From contig JABCPU010000284.1 of the NCBI GenBank assembly GCA_016800925.1, positions 24,006-88,005 on the forward strand: a stretch of 64,000 nt of DNA. The letters run 5' to 3'. This document shows positions 9,963 through 21,883 of the stretch, piece after piece. This stretch comes from Suillus spraguei (Eukaryota > Basidiomycota > Agaricomycetes > Boletales > Suillaceae). The first letter of the stretch is position 1. Each line of letters begins with the position of its first letter. The notes under the pieces are model-generated. The model was not told where the DNA came from, searched no databases, and saw only the letters and a list, made by a program, of their open reading frames with translations. Position numbers and translations under genes: made by a program.

Positions 9963-10199
9963 TTGTTATGACATCATATTCTAGAAGGTTCTAAGATCAC
10001 GTGATACTATCTTATCTTATCTTATCTGATAGCATCATAAAAGATCTCTTCATCTTCATCAGGAAGTTCAGTTATAGAAGCGGATATGGGGATTTCGATA
10101 GGATTTGGATTTGTCTTAGCGCTGGGTTTAGACGCTTTAGGGAGATTGAGAAAAGAGTAATGATTTGTATTTGGAATTTGTGACATTCTTATATATTAC

Positions 10200-10280
10200 C
10201 TTGGTATGAATCTCATACCATGTATGACACCGGATCGACACTTCTTGTGCCTCAGGGGTTCGGTCCTAAAGGGGGGATAC
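10200..10280 (+). mobile_element. 3' stub of a gypsy internal region with polypurine tract
   Basis: Immediately before the LTR at 10,281 lies CTAAAGGGGGGATAC, a polypurine tract of the kind that primes plus-strand synthesis in LTR retroelements. The bases upstream read as a short open stretch (QGFGPKGG), as expected where a pol frame overlaps the tract. The rest of the internal region is missing. Confidence 0.65.
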
Positions 10281-11036
10281 TGTCATATACCATACTTCTG
10301 ATCTCAGATCTGATCAGATCCGATCGATCCTACTTCTGTCTGGTCCACAGATCCTGTCCGGATCACCCATCCGAAAGTTCCTACCTCTTGCACTCTAACT
10401 CCCTTGTGGACATCTGCATCTACCTCCTTTTGGCAATCCTCCTGTCTCCGGTATTCTGGCTGTGTATATTTCCTTCCACTTATTGATCCGTTACCTGTGT
10501 CTCATTTCCGACTCATGCTTACTGATCCACTGTGCATTAACTAATAGACTTCTGTTATACATTGTACACAGCCCTCGGTCCCAGACTTGCTGATTATCTG
10601 TGCTAATTACTTCCAGTATATAAATCACTTGTAAATCTCCGTAGAACCTTAGTTTGAATATCATCTTAGATTCTACTCATTCTGTTCCTCCAGACTTGAG
10701 TTACTTCCAACTCTAGTATCTTCCGAGACTTAGGATTGATTCCTATAAGTCTACATCTCCAACTCTACCCCTGGGTAGTCTATCTCTGTTAGTTTCTAGT
10801 TAAGGACTCATTCCGAGACTAGCCTTATTCCTTGTCCCATCTCCACATTCTGGATAACCTTTGGATGTGTCATATCCGAACCCTTCGGATGTCCAGATCC
10901 GCTACACTACCACTTCCGGATCTTCGGATGTATATCCTCCCTCTGAAATAAGGGGCATTACTTGGGAAAGGGGCACAGTGCATGAACTGAGGCCAAAGCC
11001 CTTCAGATCTCTTACCCCTTGAGTACGGTCTTAACA
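10281..11036 (+). mobile_element. 3' LTR (756 bp) of a degraded gypsy element
   Basis: It starts TGTCATATACC directly after a polypurine tract and ends CGGTCTTAACA. It is recognisably related to the solo LTR at 1093-2524: same start, and a shared block of the AAGGGGCACAG..GAGGCCAA type near the 3' end. It lacks the large tandem arrays. No matching target duplication is found (GATAC on the left, GTCTG on the right), consistent with deletion of most of the element. Confidence 0.8.
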
Positions 11037-11091
11037 GTCTGGATGTGTATGGATTGGATTGGATCCAGACTTGAATGTGCAGTATATGACA
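11037..11091 (-). mobile_element. Inverted fragment of the same LTR family, abutting the 10,281 LTR
   Basis: Read on the minus strand from 11,091 it begins TGTCATATACTGCACATTC and resembles the first about 55 bases of the 1093 LTR (TGTCATATACCGTACATTC..CAGGTCTG). It directly follows the 3' end of the plus-strand LTR, so two LTR ends lie in opposite orientation with no spacer. It is a truncated copy or the product of a rearrangement. Confidence 0.65.
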
Positions 11092-11284
11092 CCAGTCCAA
11101 AGTATCAAGCTTTTTTTCCCGATGTAAAGATACAATCTAGCCTGGGCTGTAGATAAACCACGGCCTAAGCTAGTATGTGAGTCTCACACTCTACCTAGTC
11201 TGCTACTCTTGCGATGCAAGAATGTTCGACCCTAAAGGGAATGCTAAGTTAGTATAGTTCAATAATACCTATCCTGCAGTGCAA

Positions 11285-11515
11285 GACTGTTGCCAGTGGT
11301 GGTAGCAAGATGCTAGCGGTGACCTCTGGTCCATGGGAAACTAGCGGTAAGTGTGGGAATGCGGTAGGCAAGCGGTAGTGTAAGTGGTAAAACTGCGGTA
11401 AAGTGTGGGAACTTCGGCGGTAAACAAGCAGTGAAGCTGCAGTAAGCGTGGGAAAGCGATACAAGCGGTGAAGCGTGGGAAAAGCGGTAAAGAGCGGTGG
11501 TGCATGCAGTGGTAA
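11285..11515 (+). repeat. Degenerate GCGGTAA / GTGGGAA repeats
   Basis: Short motifs GCGGTA(A), AAGCGGT and GTGTGGGAA recur more than ten times at irregular 10-25 bp intervals. It resembles an internal array of a decayed LTR. No coding sense. The following stretch, 11,516-11,937, has no feature I can support. Confidence 0.55.
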
Positions 11516-11937
11516 AGCAATTCTTAGAGACAGTGACTTCAGTAAAAGACTTTATTCCGTAAGAGACAGTAGTGGTGACTATTCCTAAGTACTGTGTGTA
11601 CTATAGGAGGGAAGTAAGGAACAAGTACAGGTACCTAGGAATTTTATATGAAAGGAATAGCTATGGAGACAGAAGGGATAGGATAAACACACAGCAGACA
11701 TGTAATAAGACTGCACTTCAGTTTACAAAACATCACATACCAGCAAGACTGGATGGACATAGGATGGACAGTAAATCTTGCTTGTGGATGCCTAATGGGT
11801 TCGCAGAGATTCCCAAAGATCACCACTTCACAGGAAAGTTGCTGTAGTACAGCCACTAAGCTGCAACGAGGCTTCCGGAGTGCGGAATGATACTGTTAGA
11901 TAGGAGTAAATGCATGGTAAAGTGTCATGGCAAGGGA

Positions 11938-13108
11938 CAGTGAAGCTGAAAGGTAAGGATAATGATAGCCATGTGACACCTATATGAAAATGTGCTGTTT
12001 TGAGCTCAGCATGAGTTTGTTTGTCACACCAAAATCATTCTTGTGCCAGTTTGAAGTATGCTTTGGATTGTTGTCTTGCTGAAAATAAATGTTTGTTTTA
12101 TTGATTTTGAGGTTGCGGAGAGTCCCAAGGAACTCATCATTGAGGATCTCAATATATAAGGCAGCATCCATGTTGCCATCAATGCAGAAAATTTGGCCTA
12201 AACCTTTGGCTGTCATGCACCCCACCATGACTTGTCCACCACCATGCTTCACCACTTTCTTTGTATATCTTTGATTGGATTCCTCTTCTGGCCTCCTCCA
12301 ACACCATGAATGTCCATCCAATCCAAAAAGATTGAATTTAGACTCATCTGAGAAGATAATGGCCTTCCAGTTATTTGCTGACCAATCAGCATGGGCTTTG
12401 TCCCACTCCAACTGCTTCTCCTGGTGAGCTGCTGTCAAAAGGGGCTTTGTATGGCAAATGTAAGCTTTTAAGCCACATGTTCAAAGTCTCATTTGAATTG
12501 TTTGTGCATTGATGTTGGGAAAATATTTCCTTTGTAAGTCAGCAACATCATGTGCCTCAGTGCATGCTAGTGCATGGACTGCAACACAAACATCATGGGT
12601 TGTAAATTGTGAGGTTGGCCTGGTTTTGGTTTGACATCATAGTAAGCTTCACTTTGAGCATACCACTTGACAATACAGAGCACAATGGTACAATGCAGGC
12701 CAAATTTTTCAGCAATCTCTTTTTCATGTAGATCTGCTGCTTTATCATGACAGATTTGAACCTTTGTTGTAGGAGTAGTATACCCTGACATGGATAGCTA
12801 GTAGGCAGGAGGTCTTTTGATGGATATGCAAGTGTTATGAGGGTGAATGTAGTCGAGAAAATTTCAGCAGGGGCACTCTTTCATAATGTACACTGCATCA
12901 AAATATAAACTGCACAGCATTGTCATTACAAAAGTCCTTGCAGTCTATTCAAATATTGATATTGTCTTCAAAAATCAAGTTTGACTAACAGCCAGGACAT
13001 AGACCATTATATTAAAATAGTTTGAATAGCAATTAATGTAATTTTGCTGAAGTACGAGGGTGAAAGGTGACAATTCATGTTTTGCACATTTACCTTTTTG
13101 AGTCACTG
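11938..13108 (-). mobile_element. Truncated Tc1/mariner element
   Basis: The right end on the minus strand is CAGTGACTCAAAAAGGTAAA, starting at 13,108 and flanked by TA (13,109-13,110), the canonical Tc1 terminus and target. A similar CAGTGA..GAAAGGTAA at 11,938 may be the degraded left repeat, but it lacks a flanking TA. The transposase gene lies between and is broken. The segment 12,792-13,080 is its non-coding leader. Confidence 0.7.
11980..12791 (-). pseudogene. Tc1/mariner transposase relic
   Basis: Minus-strand frames give an N-terminal helix-turn-helix part (12,791-12,567, with KEIAEKFGLH) and a catalytic part (12,438-11,980). The catalytic part has IIFSDESKF (first Asp), the GGGQVMVGCM block and YFQQDNNPKHTS (second Asp). 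The expected third acidic block (SPDLNPIE-type) is absent; the frame ends soon after the second Asp. Frameshifts or stops separate the two parts. The family is a cut-and-paste DNA transposase acting on TA sites; this copy is inactive. Confidence 0.85.
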
Positions 13109-13472
13109 TACATAATGGTATACCTTTTCGGACCTGAATTTACGGCATACTGATTAAATATTAGTCCCAATCAGACCAAAAGAGACACTGGCAGCCGTTC
13201 TGCTGTATTATCTACTTGCACATTGGTAGTGAAAATGCACGGTGCCACTAGGTCAGATTGGCTTAGTCTTTCTATTGTCCGAGTATGAAAGGTACGGATA
13301 TTTTCAAGCTATCCGGTATTGCCTGGCGTTAATGCACAGTGCACACGACCCGCAGCTGGGAAAGGTCGGAAACAACGATTGGTGGAGGGACGGAGACGTT
13401 TGCTTCCGGTTATCTTCATTTTATCGTAAAAATACTCTCTTCAGCACTCCAGTTAGCCTGGTTTTCAAGTAC

Positions 13473-15862
13473 ATGGATTACAGGTCACGGGTATCTCCCT
13501 CACCCACTGGAGGAGATGACACTCCAGTGGATAGCTTCAAGCCAGCATTTCGTTCTACCGAAGCAGAGCTCCCGCTTTACCTGCATACAGGGAAACCGAA
13601 AAGTCGACGCAAATGCCAGAGTGGTGTATTTTCCGTCTTGCTTGCTATATGTCTAGCGACGCTTTTACTACAGAGGTACCAACCTCAACCGCACCCACCC
13701 CAGGCACAAGCCCGTAAGCCTGCCTCAGGCTACCTTATAGAAGCGGAACACGGCGCCGTTGCTTCCGAGAATAAACGGTGTTCCGACATGGGTGTTTCCG
13801 TCTTAAAGGAAGGGGGAAATGCTGTAGATGCCGCTGTCAGCGCTGCTTTTTGTGTTGGCGTTGTCAATATGTTTTCGTGCGTTATATGTGTTTTTTAAAT
13901 TCAAATTTTTGACATAGATAAGCTCGGGCATAGGCGGAGGGGGATTCATGACAGTTCGCATTCCGCCCTTGTCTGAGGGTGGTAGTTCGGAAGTATATAC
14001 CATTGATTTCAGAGAGACCGCACCAGCCTTAGCAAATAGTACCATGTACAAGGATGATCCGCTCGCTGCGCGATGGGGTGGATTGGCAGTTGGTGTCCCT
14101 GGTGAACTTCGTGGACTCCAGGAAGCACATAGACGCTGGGGTAAATTGCCATGGGCCAGACTCGTGCAGCCAAGCGCGGACCTTGCTGTTGAATGGACGG
14201 TTGATAAAGCGCTAGCACACCGCCTGCAGGTAAAATACTGGGAATCCGAATATGAGACGTTGATTGATTACGTGCCTTCCAGATGTTTGCAGAACGCATG
14301 CTTCCTAAAGAAGAATGGAGAGCTATTTTTGCTCCAAACGGATGCATGCTACTTGAAGGCGAAATTATTAGACGATTGAATTACTCACGCACGCTTTCCG
14401 CTATCGCATCAGAGGGACCTGATGTATTCTACAAGGTTTGACATTCGATATGGCTCGTATTGGAGCTGCAGTTAAGTTATTTTTAAACAGGGTCCCATAG
14501 CTGACTCCATCATACGCAAGGTACAGACCACAGGAGGAATAATGACTAATGAAGATCTAGAGAATTACACCGTGAAGGTGGATCACGCTCTTCAAGGGAC
14601 GTATCGAGATAAGAAAGTGTACACTAGCCACGCGCCGACTTCAGGACCCGTGCTTCTTCATATTCTGAACCTCTTAGAACGCTACGATCTCATTGGCGAA
14701 GGCCAAACTGGGTTGAACATTCACCGCTTTATAGAGGCCTTGAAGTGTGAGCGCTTTTCCACTTGCTTTATATAGTTTCTTGAAGGACTGATGGTGTTAC
14801 GTCAGTCGGTTTTGGAGCTCGGTGAGTCCTACTTTCAAGTTGCTTACAACCAGTTGAACTCTACATTCCACTAGCACAAAGATCGGTGACTTGCCATATA
14901 TTACCAACGGAACGGCTCGCATCGCCGAAATCTCTACGAAAGTCTTCGCAGATGCTGTGGCGCTTAACCTCACTGATGTACGTTTTCCTGTGCTTTGTTA
15001 CTTTGCTGTATCTGAATGACGCTTTAGGATCGTACGCATCCCCCCGATTACTATAATCCAGAATTTGATGTCAAGATCGATCACGGAACGAGTCATACAT
15101 CTGTGGTCGACAAGAACGGAATGGCAGTAGCGTTAACGACCACGGTGAATCTTATATTCGGATCTATGGTGCTCGACCCCGAAACTGGTATTATCCTGAA
15201 CGACGAGGTGAGTTCATACACGTTTCCAACAAATTCTTCTGACTAACCATGTAAAATGGACGATTTCGCCATTCCAGGTAGTCCTAACGGCTTCGGACTC
15301 TGGCCTTCACCATGTACGTAGCTCCTCTCCTGTCCATCATCCCAAATTAACAATCCCTAGACAATTACCCCGAGCCTGGCAAACGTCCCCTATCCTCAAC
15401 GACACCCACGATAATCGAAAACCTTGACGGCACATTCTACCTCTCCATCGGCGGATCAGGTGGCGGCCGAATCTTTGGCGCCATCTTGCAGGTCATCCTT
15501 AACCTTGATTGGGGAATGGACCTCAGCGCTGCGATCGAAAGCGGGCGCGTCCACGATCAATTATACCCACTCGAAGTAGAGACTGATGAGATCGTGCCTG
15601 GCGCCATACTAAACTCTCTGATGGAACGAGGCCATAATATCACAGGCATGTCGAATGTTGTTATTATGGAGTGTTTTTTGACTCACGGGTTGTCGTAGTG
15701 GTGTCGGATATTAAGGCTGGTGCTGCTGTACAAGCGGTGATGAGGGTGAATGACAAGATATTTGGTATGTGGTATTTTGACGTTTTTGTGTGATTGATGG
15801 AGGATTTGATTTGTGCAGCGGCTAGTGATTCTAGGAAGGATGGTATCGCCGCGGGGTATTAG
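13473..15862 (+). CDS. Gamma-glutamyltranspeptidase
   Basis: Eleven exons: 13473-13876, 13923-14229, 14283-14435, 14491-14746, 14806-14821, 14875-14977, 15028-15207, 15256-15313, 15361-15645, 15699-15764, 15819-15862. They give 623 residues. A signal-anchor helix (about residues 52-67) follows a cytosolic tail, so it is a type II membrane protein. Large-subunit motifs include EGGNAVDAAVSAA and SSGIGGGGFM. The autoprocessing nucleophile Thr sits in DHGTSHTSVVD, followed by the GGSGGGRI region. The enzyme transfers the gamma-glutamyl group of glutathione, probably in vacuole or cell surface. Oddities: a 16-nt exon, a GC-AG intron (15646-15698), and an expected acceptor at 15254-15255 reading AA instead of AG. 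All lengths stay in frame. The Met at 13473 precedes the anchor. Confidence 0.92.
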
Positions 15863-16146
15863 TCGTGGTCCGACGTCCGTACGTACTAAGTAGCAAGCAG
15901 TATGTACTCCGTTGAATTTACGTCAGGTCTTTTTCATGAGACGCAATTTTAGTGCTTCCGCGGGGCGGTAGCCTTCCTGTAGTCTGACCTGCGAGCTTAT
16001 TACATAGCAAAATCAAATTCAAGTCTGGTGTTTGGCAGAACCCTTGGAATCAAACAGCTCCAAACAACTCCAAACTGACACGTTGTAGCATGTAGTAGTC
16101 CAAGAAGCGCTCATTCAACTATTCACCACGCAAGTCCTGCACTGAG

Positions 16147-17595
16147 ATGGACAGCCTAGACTGGGACCTCATTTCTTCATACGCGGGTCTTCTGTCCTTA
16201 GCTTGCATCTCTGTATACACCGGAGCTCACGGTTCACTTCCAGTGCGTTGACATGAACTCGGACCGTTATTAGTTAATGTCATTGAATACTTTTCTAGGC
16301 CCCTAAGAAGCCAAAAATTGACGGAACGGATAAATCAGTAGTACAAGGCGATGAAGATGAGGAAGACGACGAGGGTATAGCAGACAGGCTCTCGTCTGGT
16401 GACGCGTGGCTTTTCCCAGTTGTGAGTCCTCCTGTAATACAATGCACTTAATTGAAGCTGAGATATAATGACAGGCGGGTTCAGTAGCGCTTTTCGGGAT
16501 GTACGCTATAATGAAGTTCTTTGGAAAAGAATGGATAAATTGGTTGCTTGCGTGGTATTTTTCGATCGCTGGGGTTGGGAGTGTGTGGAAGGTGAGTTGT
16601 GTTGTCTTTCATTATACGTGTTTTGTAATGGATTGTGTTGTTTGTTTCCCAGAGTGCTGCGTCGCTTATGAGATTCGCGGTCGGCGAAGAACGGTGGAAG
16701 AAGTTTGATCGGAATAGAGTGTTAATTCTGAAAGGTCCACGGGGTTCGTTGTTTCATATGATGTTTTGCTTGAGAACGCAGTTTGATGATGATCTGCGCA
16801 ATAGAATTACTTTCGGTGTCGTTTCGCACCCCGACGATTGGGTTGCTTCCGCTCGCTCTGATACCCTCTGTGTTATTCAATATCTCGGAAACGGGTCGCA
16901 GATCTGCGTTTATAACAGATATCCTGGGGCTTTCGTTTTCGTACAATGCTATCTGTCTCCTGAAAATAGACTCGTTCAAGACGGGATGTATTCTCCTCTC
17001 TGGACTGTTCTTCTATGATATATATTGGGTGTTTGGTACGGACGTCGTAAGTGGTTTACAGAGTGATCTAGACTTAGCTGATGAGTCGTAGATGCTAACG
17101 GTAGCCACGTCTCTTGACGTCCCAATCAAACTGCTGTGGCCTAAATCGCTCAGTTTTGCCAGCGAACGCGGATATACATTACTCGGGCTAGGGGACATTG
17201 TCATTCCCGGTACATTTGTTGCCTTGGCGCTACGTTATGACCACGCACGTGCGGATGGAAAAGGTGGATTTAAGAAGCCATACTTTTACGCGACCCTGGC
17301 AGCGTACTTTGCTGGCCTCGTCACGACAATGACAGTGATGCACGTGTTAGGCAGGGCCCAGCCTGCTTTGCTTTATTTAAGGTGTGTTTTGTTTGTTTGT
17401 ATGGATTGGAAAGAGTGGTGACGGCGGTTTAGCCCCGCTTGCATATTGACATTCCTCGGGGTGGGGACTATTAGAGGGGAGTTAGGCGAGGGTTGGAAAT
17501 GGATTGATGGTGGTGGAGATGGGAGCGGGAAAGGTCATGAGGATGGAAGTGTGGAGCAGAGGAGTAAAAACAAGAGCAAGAAGCGGATGCAGTGA
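16147..17595 (+). CDS. Signal peptide peptidase (presenilin-type intramembrane aspartyl protease)
   Basis: Seven exons: 16147-16242, 16299-16421, 16475-16591, 16653-16743, 16805-17046, 17092-17381, 17433-17595. They give 373 residues. Multiple hydrophobic helices carry the family active sites: FFYDIYWVF (first Asp), GLGDIVIPG (second Asp, GxGD) and the PAL-type motif in RAQPALLYL. The N terminus is lumenal and an acidic loop (DEDEEDDEG) precedes the core. The tail ends KKRMQ, a dibasic ER-retrieval-like signal. SPP cleaves signal-peptide remnants inside the ER membrane. It starts 284 bp after the GGT stop. The intron structure is consistent throughout, and I see no defect. Confidence 0.95.
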
Positions 17596-18171
17596 TTATC
17601 TGGGTTTACGTGGGGGAATCACTGGGGGAGAGTGGATGTCGCACGGATGCCTGTTTGAGTTTGAATTGACTTGCTTACCCGTGTGGTTAAATTATAAATG
17701 TGTGATGGGTGGCGCTGTATATGACTTTCCTGAGACTTGAGAAGGAGTAGAGTGGGAGATCTGAGTCGACGTGGTTCTATAGGAAATTCGGACCGAAGTT
17801 GATAGTTCAGGGGCGGTGATGACGGTTGAAATTAAAAATTTATTTTAATTATATATACATTTGCCCTTTACCTGCGGGGATTATATGGTAATAAATGTAT
17901 AAAAATAGTTAATGGAAGATCCGACCGGCTTGGCACTATGTAAGGTGTGAGAAAAATTTGATCAGGAGAAGAAACTAGGTGACGGCTTGTAAGACTAAAA
18001 TAAGCTGATCGTCGCCACAAGATACCCCCGAACACTTAAGAGACATGTGAATTTTAAAAGGGCAGAGGGGATACTATATGAATAATTTAACTAGTTTTCG
18101 GGGTCATGGACAAGTTTTGTATGCTTTCCTTCAATCCCAATTTTTTTCATGTTTCTGTAACTTGATCACGG
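17596..18171. other. Intergenic region, SPP 3' flank and GATA-factor promoter
   Basis: About 580 bp without a gene. AT-rich stretches at about 17,830-17,860 and T-runs near 18,140 lie upstream of the next start at 18,172. No clear TATA element or long repeat is seen. Confidence 0.5.
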
Positions 18172-21100
18172 ATGTCCCCATCAACGAATTCATCTGAAGA
18201 TAATAATACTTTATGGCCGGTATCCGAACCTCCGTCCCTCAATACTACTTTCCCTGTATCCGACCCTAGCTCATCCCATCCCAGTTACCATCCGACTCCA
18301 ATGCTTCATCATCATTCAGATGACAATATCGAATGGAATTCTTTATTCTCTGCTCCTCTAAACCCTTCAGTCTTTGCAACTCTCGCCGCTAATGGCGTAT
18401 TTCCAGTACCTCATCGACATTACACTGACCAACAACATTCATCTTCCTGGTCATCACATGGCCCTCTTAGACCATCATTGACTAGGGTTCAGCCTACTAC
18501 TCGTCCTCGTCGTATAATCGTAAGTAATCCTTTAATAAATAATCATCCGCAGCATAATATTTTTAATAGAACGACCTCGATACTAGAGTCCGTCCAGATG
18601 ATCCTATCCCTTCAGCGACTGATTTCTCTATTTTTGATCATCATTCTGTCGAGCGCCCTAATGTCGGTCTCCCCCCATCCCTATGGATGTCTCCTGCTTC
18701 TACAACTCCCTCAACTCCCCAATTGTACTCCCCCCTAACTCAGCTTACAATACCTTCACACCCAGAACCTTCCCCTCTCTCTTCAAACAAACCCTCCTCT
18801 CCTTCAGAGACGATCGAGTCCAAATCCGCAATATTTAGCGACATTTTTTCAGACGACCTCTTTGGTTCCCCACACCCAGATAATCCCCAAAGCGCCTTTA
18901 CCTCTCCTAGGCTTTCTGGTTCACCCGACCTTGAATCTCCCTTTGACGAAAGTGACCCAGAAAAACTTGCAAAACAAGATCCTCTTGCAACTCAAGTTTG
19001 GAAGATGTATGCTAGGCAAAAGGCAAATCTACCTCACGCTCAGAGAATGGAGAATATCACTTGGAGAATGATGGCACTCGCTTTGAAGAAGAAGAAAGAA
19101 GAAGAGGAAGCAGCAAACGCCAACTCAGAGATTAAATTAGAAGCTGTTGCAACTCCCATCCCTGATCTTGACAAGGAAAGAGGTCGCAGAATTGACAAGG
19201 GAAAAGCAAAGGTCCAGGTCGTCGGGTTTGACGGTACAAATCAAGATGGCGTAGAAGATGACGAGTGAGTTCTGATATATTACGTGATGTCTGACATCCT
19301 TTTAACGCTCATCTAGTATCGTGGCCATGGCCATGGATTGGCGTGCAGTGAGCAGATCACGCTCCCGTATATCAATGGATTGGAGACCTCAATCTCGTTC
19401 CCGTTCAAGGCCACCGCCACACTCTGCAGCAGCAGTCTTTGATCACAACGCTATAATCTCTCCTCAATCTGATTCCCGATATCATTTTCCCTCCGTGAGC
19501 CAACCAACCAATGGCGATAGGGACAGACGGAATAGCTACTCAAGTAGGGAATCACATCTCGAAGGCCTCGCTTCCTCGCCTAGCATTCCAATACCTGGTA
19601 CATCTACTCATCGCTCTTATCCGGGGTCTTCTTCGGCACCCCGCTCTGGACTTTCTGGTACTCTCCCAGCCGTTTATGAAGGTCAAGTAGACCACGATCC
19701 ACTCTCTTTCACTCACGGGCTCCATCACGACCATCAACTCAGTCAGCTCAACAATTCTCTCTCTGCCCTCAATACCCCCGCTTTCCACCCGTCCTCGCTC
19801 CCCTCTTTCGGTTTCCACGGAGGTTCGAAACTGCTGCCAGATCAGTCACCCAAAGCACGTGCCTTCCCCAGGCACGTGCGAAAAACGAGCTTCGATCATA
19901 CTGTCAAGCGGGAGGCTATATTTACCGGTGTCAGCGGCAGACATCAGGTCAATGGCAAGCCCTTGTCGCCCGATAGTCTTATTGGGCAGAAGCGCAGAGC
20001 AGATGCACCTCATGCAGAGAGCATGCTGCGCTCAGACCCCTCCAATGTAGATGGAAATCCCCGCACCACTCAGGAGCCAGATCAGTACGTGAGCACCAGT
20101 CCCTTCCCTTCCACCCCTTTCAACTTCTGCTTCCCGCGGGACTATGGAATGTTTGATATGCACGGTGGCTCGCATAACGAATTCTCGCATATGCTCCACG
20201 CCACTGATGATTCTCATTCGTCGTTCCATGATTCCGTTTCACATCCTCTAAACGGTTCTGCATATGGGTCTTCTTCGGGTGTCAACGAGGGTCTCTCGGC
20301 TGCCGCTGCGGCCGCAAGCGCAGCAATGGCCGAAGGATATCGGAATCTCAGCGCCGCTGCCAACTTTCCTTCAGACGACTATAGCCATCTACTTGGACTT
20401 CCGTTTGGAAACCTCGACTCAAGTGTCAATCTTACGCAAGGCCCATATACGGTTGATCCCACACAGATTCTTCCAGTGGAGCATGGCGACGGGGTCTTAC
20501 AGAGCTACCATGCTAGTCCATCAAGCGACGGATGGGGCAATGGCCTTACGTCCAGCTCAACCGCATCCCCTGAACCATATTTAACCTCGAGCGCTTCTTC
20601 ACCTCCATCTGTCGAAGGTGCCACCGCAGGTCCCAACTCACGGAATCAGATGCGGAAGATCGCGTCAACGAAACGCATCGCCCAGGAAATCAGACGCAAG
20701 AAATCGATTTCTGGGCTGAGCCCCACAATCGGGACCGTATCGCGATCAGCGACGAGTACCCCTGATCTGACTACGAGAGACGGAAGCACTGGAAATCACA
20801 AAGGCAGTAGTGATGATGGAGACCAACCGCCTACTTCATGCACCAACTGCCAGACTACCAATACGCCGCTTTGGAGACGCGATCCAGAAGGGCAGCCTTT
20901 GTGTGCGTGTGTTCCGCCGGTAATTTTGGAGTAATTGACTGATTGATGGCGTTTACCCACAGGCAATGCATGCGGACTATTTTTTGTGAGTTCTTGACGT
21001 ATTTTGATGCTGCGTGTTGATACTAATTCCGAGAAAAGAAACTACATGGCGTCGTTCGTCCACTGTCCTTGAAGACGGACGTGATCAAGAAACGGTTCGT

Positions 21101-21333
21101 AATTAATTATTATTATTTGAGCGATAGTCTGATGTTGTCATGGTAGGAACCGGGCTTCTGGTGCGCCCAACGGAAATGCACGCAAGGGGGTACTGGTTTG
21201 CCCAAACTTGCATCGTCGAATACTCGGCCCCGTGCGTCGACAACTAGCACGGTGCCGACTGGATTTGCAAATGGCCGAGGGGCGACGAATGCGAATAGAG
21301 TGGGGCTGGGCCTGTCTCCCCCCGCCGCGATGA
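18172..21333 (+). CDS. GATA-type nitrogen regulator, AreA/Nit2-like
   Basis: Six exons: 18172-18519, 18570-19264, 19317-20902, 20963-20985, 21039-21094, 21147-21333. They give 964 residues. The N-terminal region has the AreA/Nit2-family motif [19 protein letters not shown] followed by NITWRMM (the DUF1752 region). A long Ser/Pro/His-rich stretch follows. One fungal-type IVa GATA finger is assembled across three exons ([21 protein letters not shown] then [17 protein letters not shown]2CX17CX2C), with a basic KKRNR tail. It should bind GATA sites and activate nitrogen-catabolite genes. After the G5 run at 21186-21190 the current frame ends at 21333. The alternative frame reads a more typical Ser/Thr/Pro tail to 21392, suggesting a one-base slip. 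Confidence 0.9.
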
Positions 21334-21392
21334 AGAGACAACGTCGGACGTCTACCAGTGGGCAGATTCCCAGTGCGCCTACGGCGTCTTGA

Positions 21393-21883
21393 TGAGGCTA
21401 GTCTATGAGACCCGATTTGATGAGGTTATCCGATTTATGATGTTCTCTGCTATGTGGTCCGAATGATATTTTTTTTGTTCTTGCCCGGATCGCAGGATGG
21501 TACGTAGATATTCCATTGACTATAGATTATTTTCTTTTCCATCCGCTCCATCTCTTTGCTTGCCTGCATACGTGTACATCATGTTCTGTTTTGCATGATT
21601 ATGTCTTCCAGTACGATGATTTATTCCCAAAGAGGTGTAGAATATGACGACCCTAGCAGCTACCCTAGGTTGGACACGCGAAATTGTATCAGAAAATTGC
21701 GCTTCCATTTCGCTTGACAAAGTTCTAGTTCCAAACTATTGTGTTTGTGTCTTTTTTTTGAAAACTTTCATTTTGATTCTGAACGCTTTATACGAACGGT
21801 ACGACTAGTCACTAAATTTTATTCAACCTGGCTTCATTCTTCAAATATGCACCTCCTCCCCCCAACAACGCTCCTTGAATCCG
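21393..21883. other. Intergenic region and ArfGEF 5' leader
   Basis: About 490 bp with no gene. T-rich tracts at 21,749-21,760. A short upstream ATG at 21,847 opens a 19-codon frame that ends after the main start (see regulatory entry). Confidence 0.45.

Noticed and set aside
16722..16979. Minus ORF within the SPP gene
   Set aside because: Shadow of membrane-helix exons on the opposite strand.
19552..20229. Minus-strand ORFs within the GATA factor
   Set aside because: Antisense shadows of a long exon with codon bias; no motifs.
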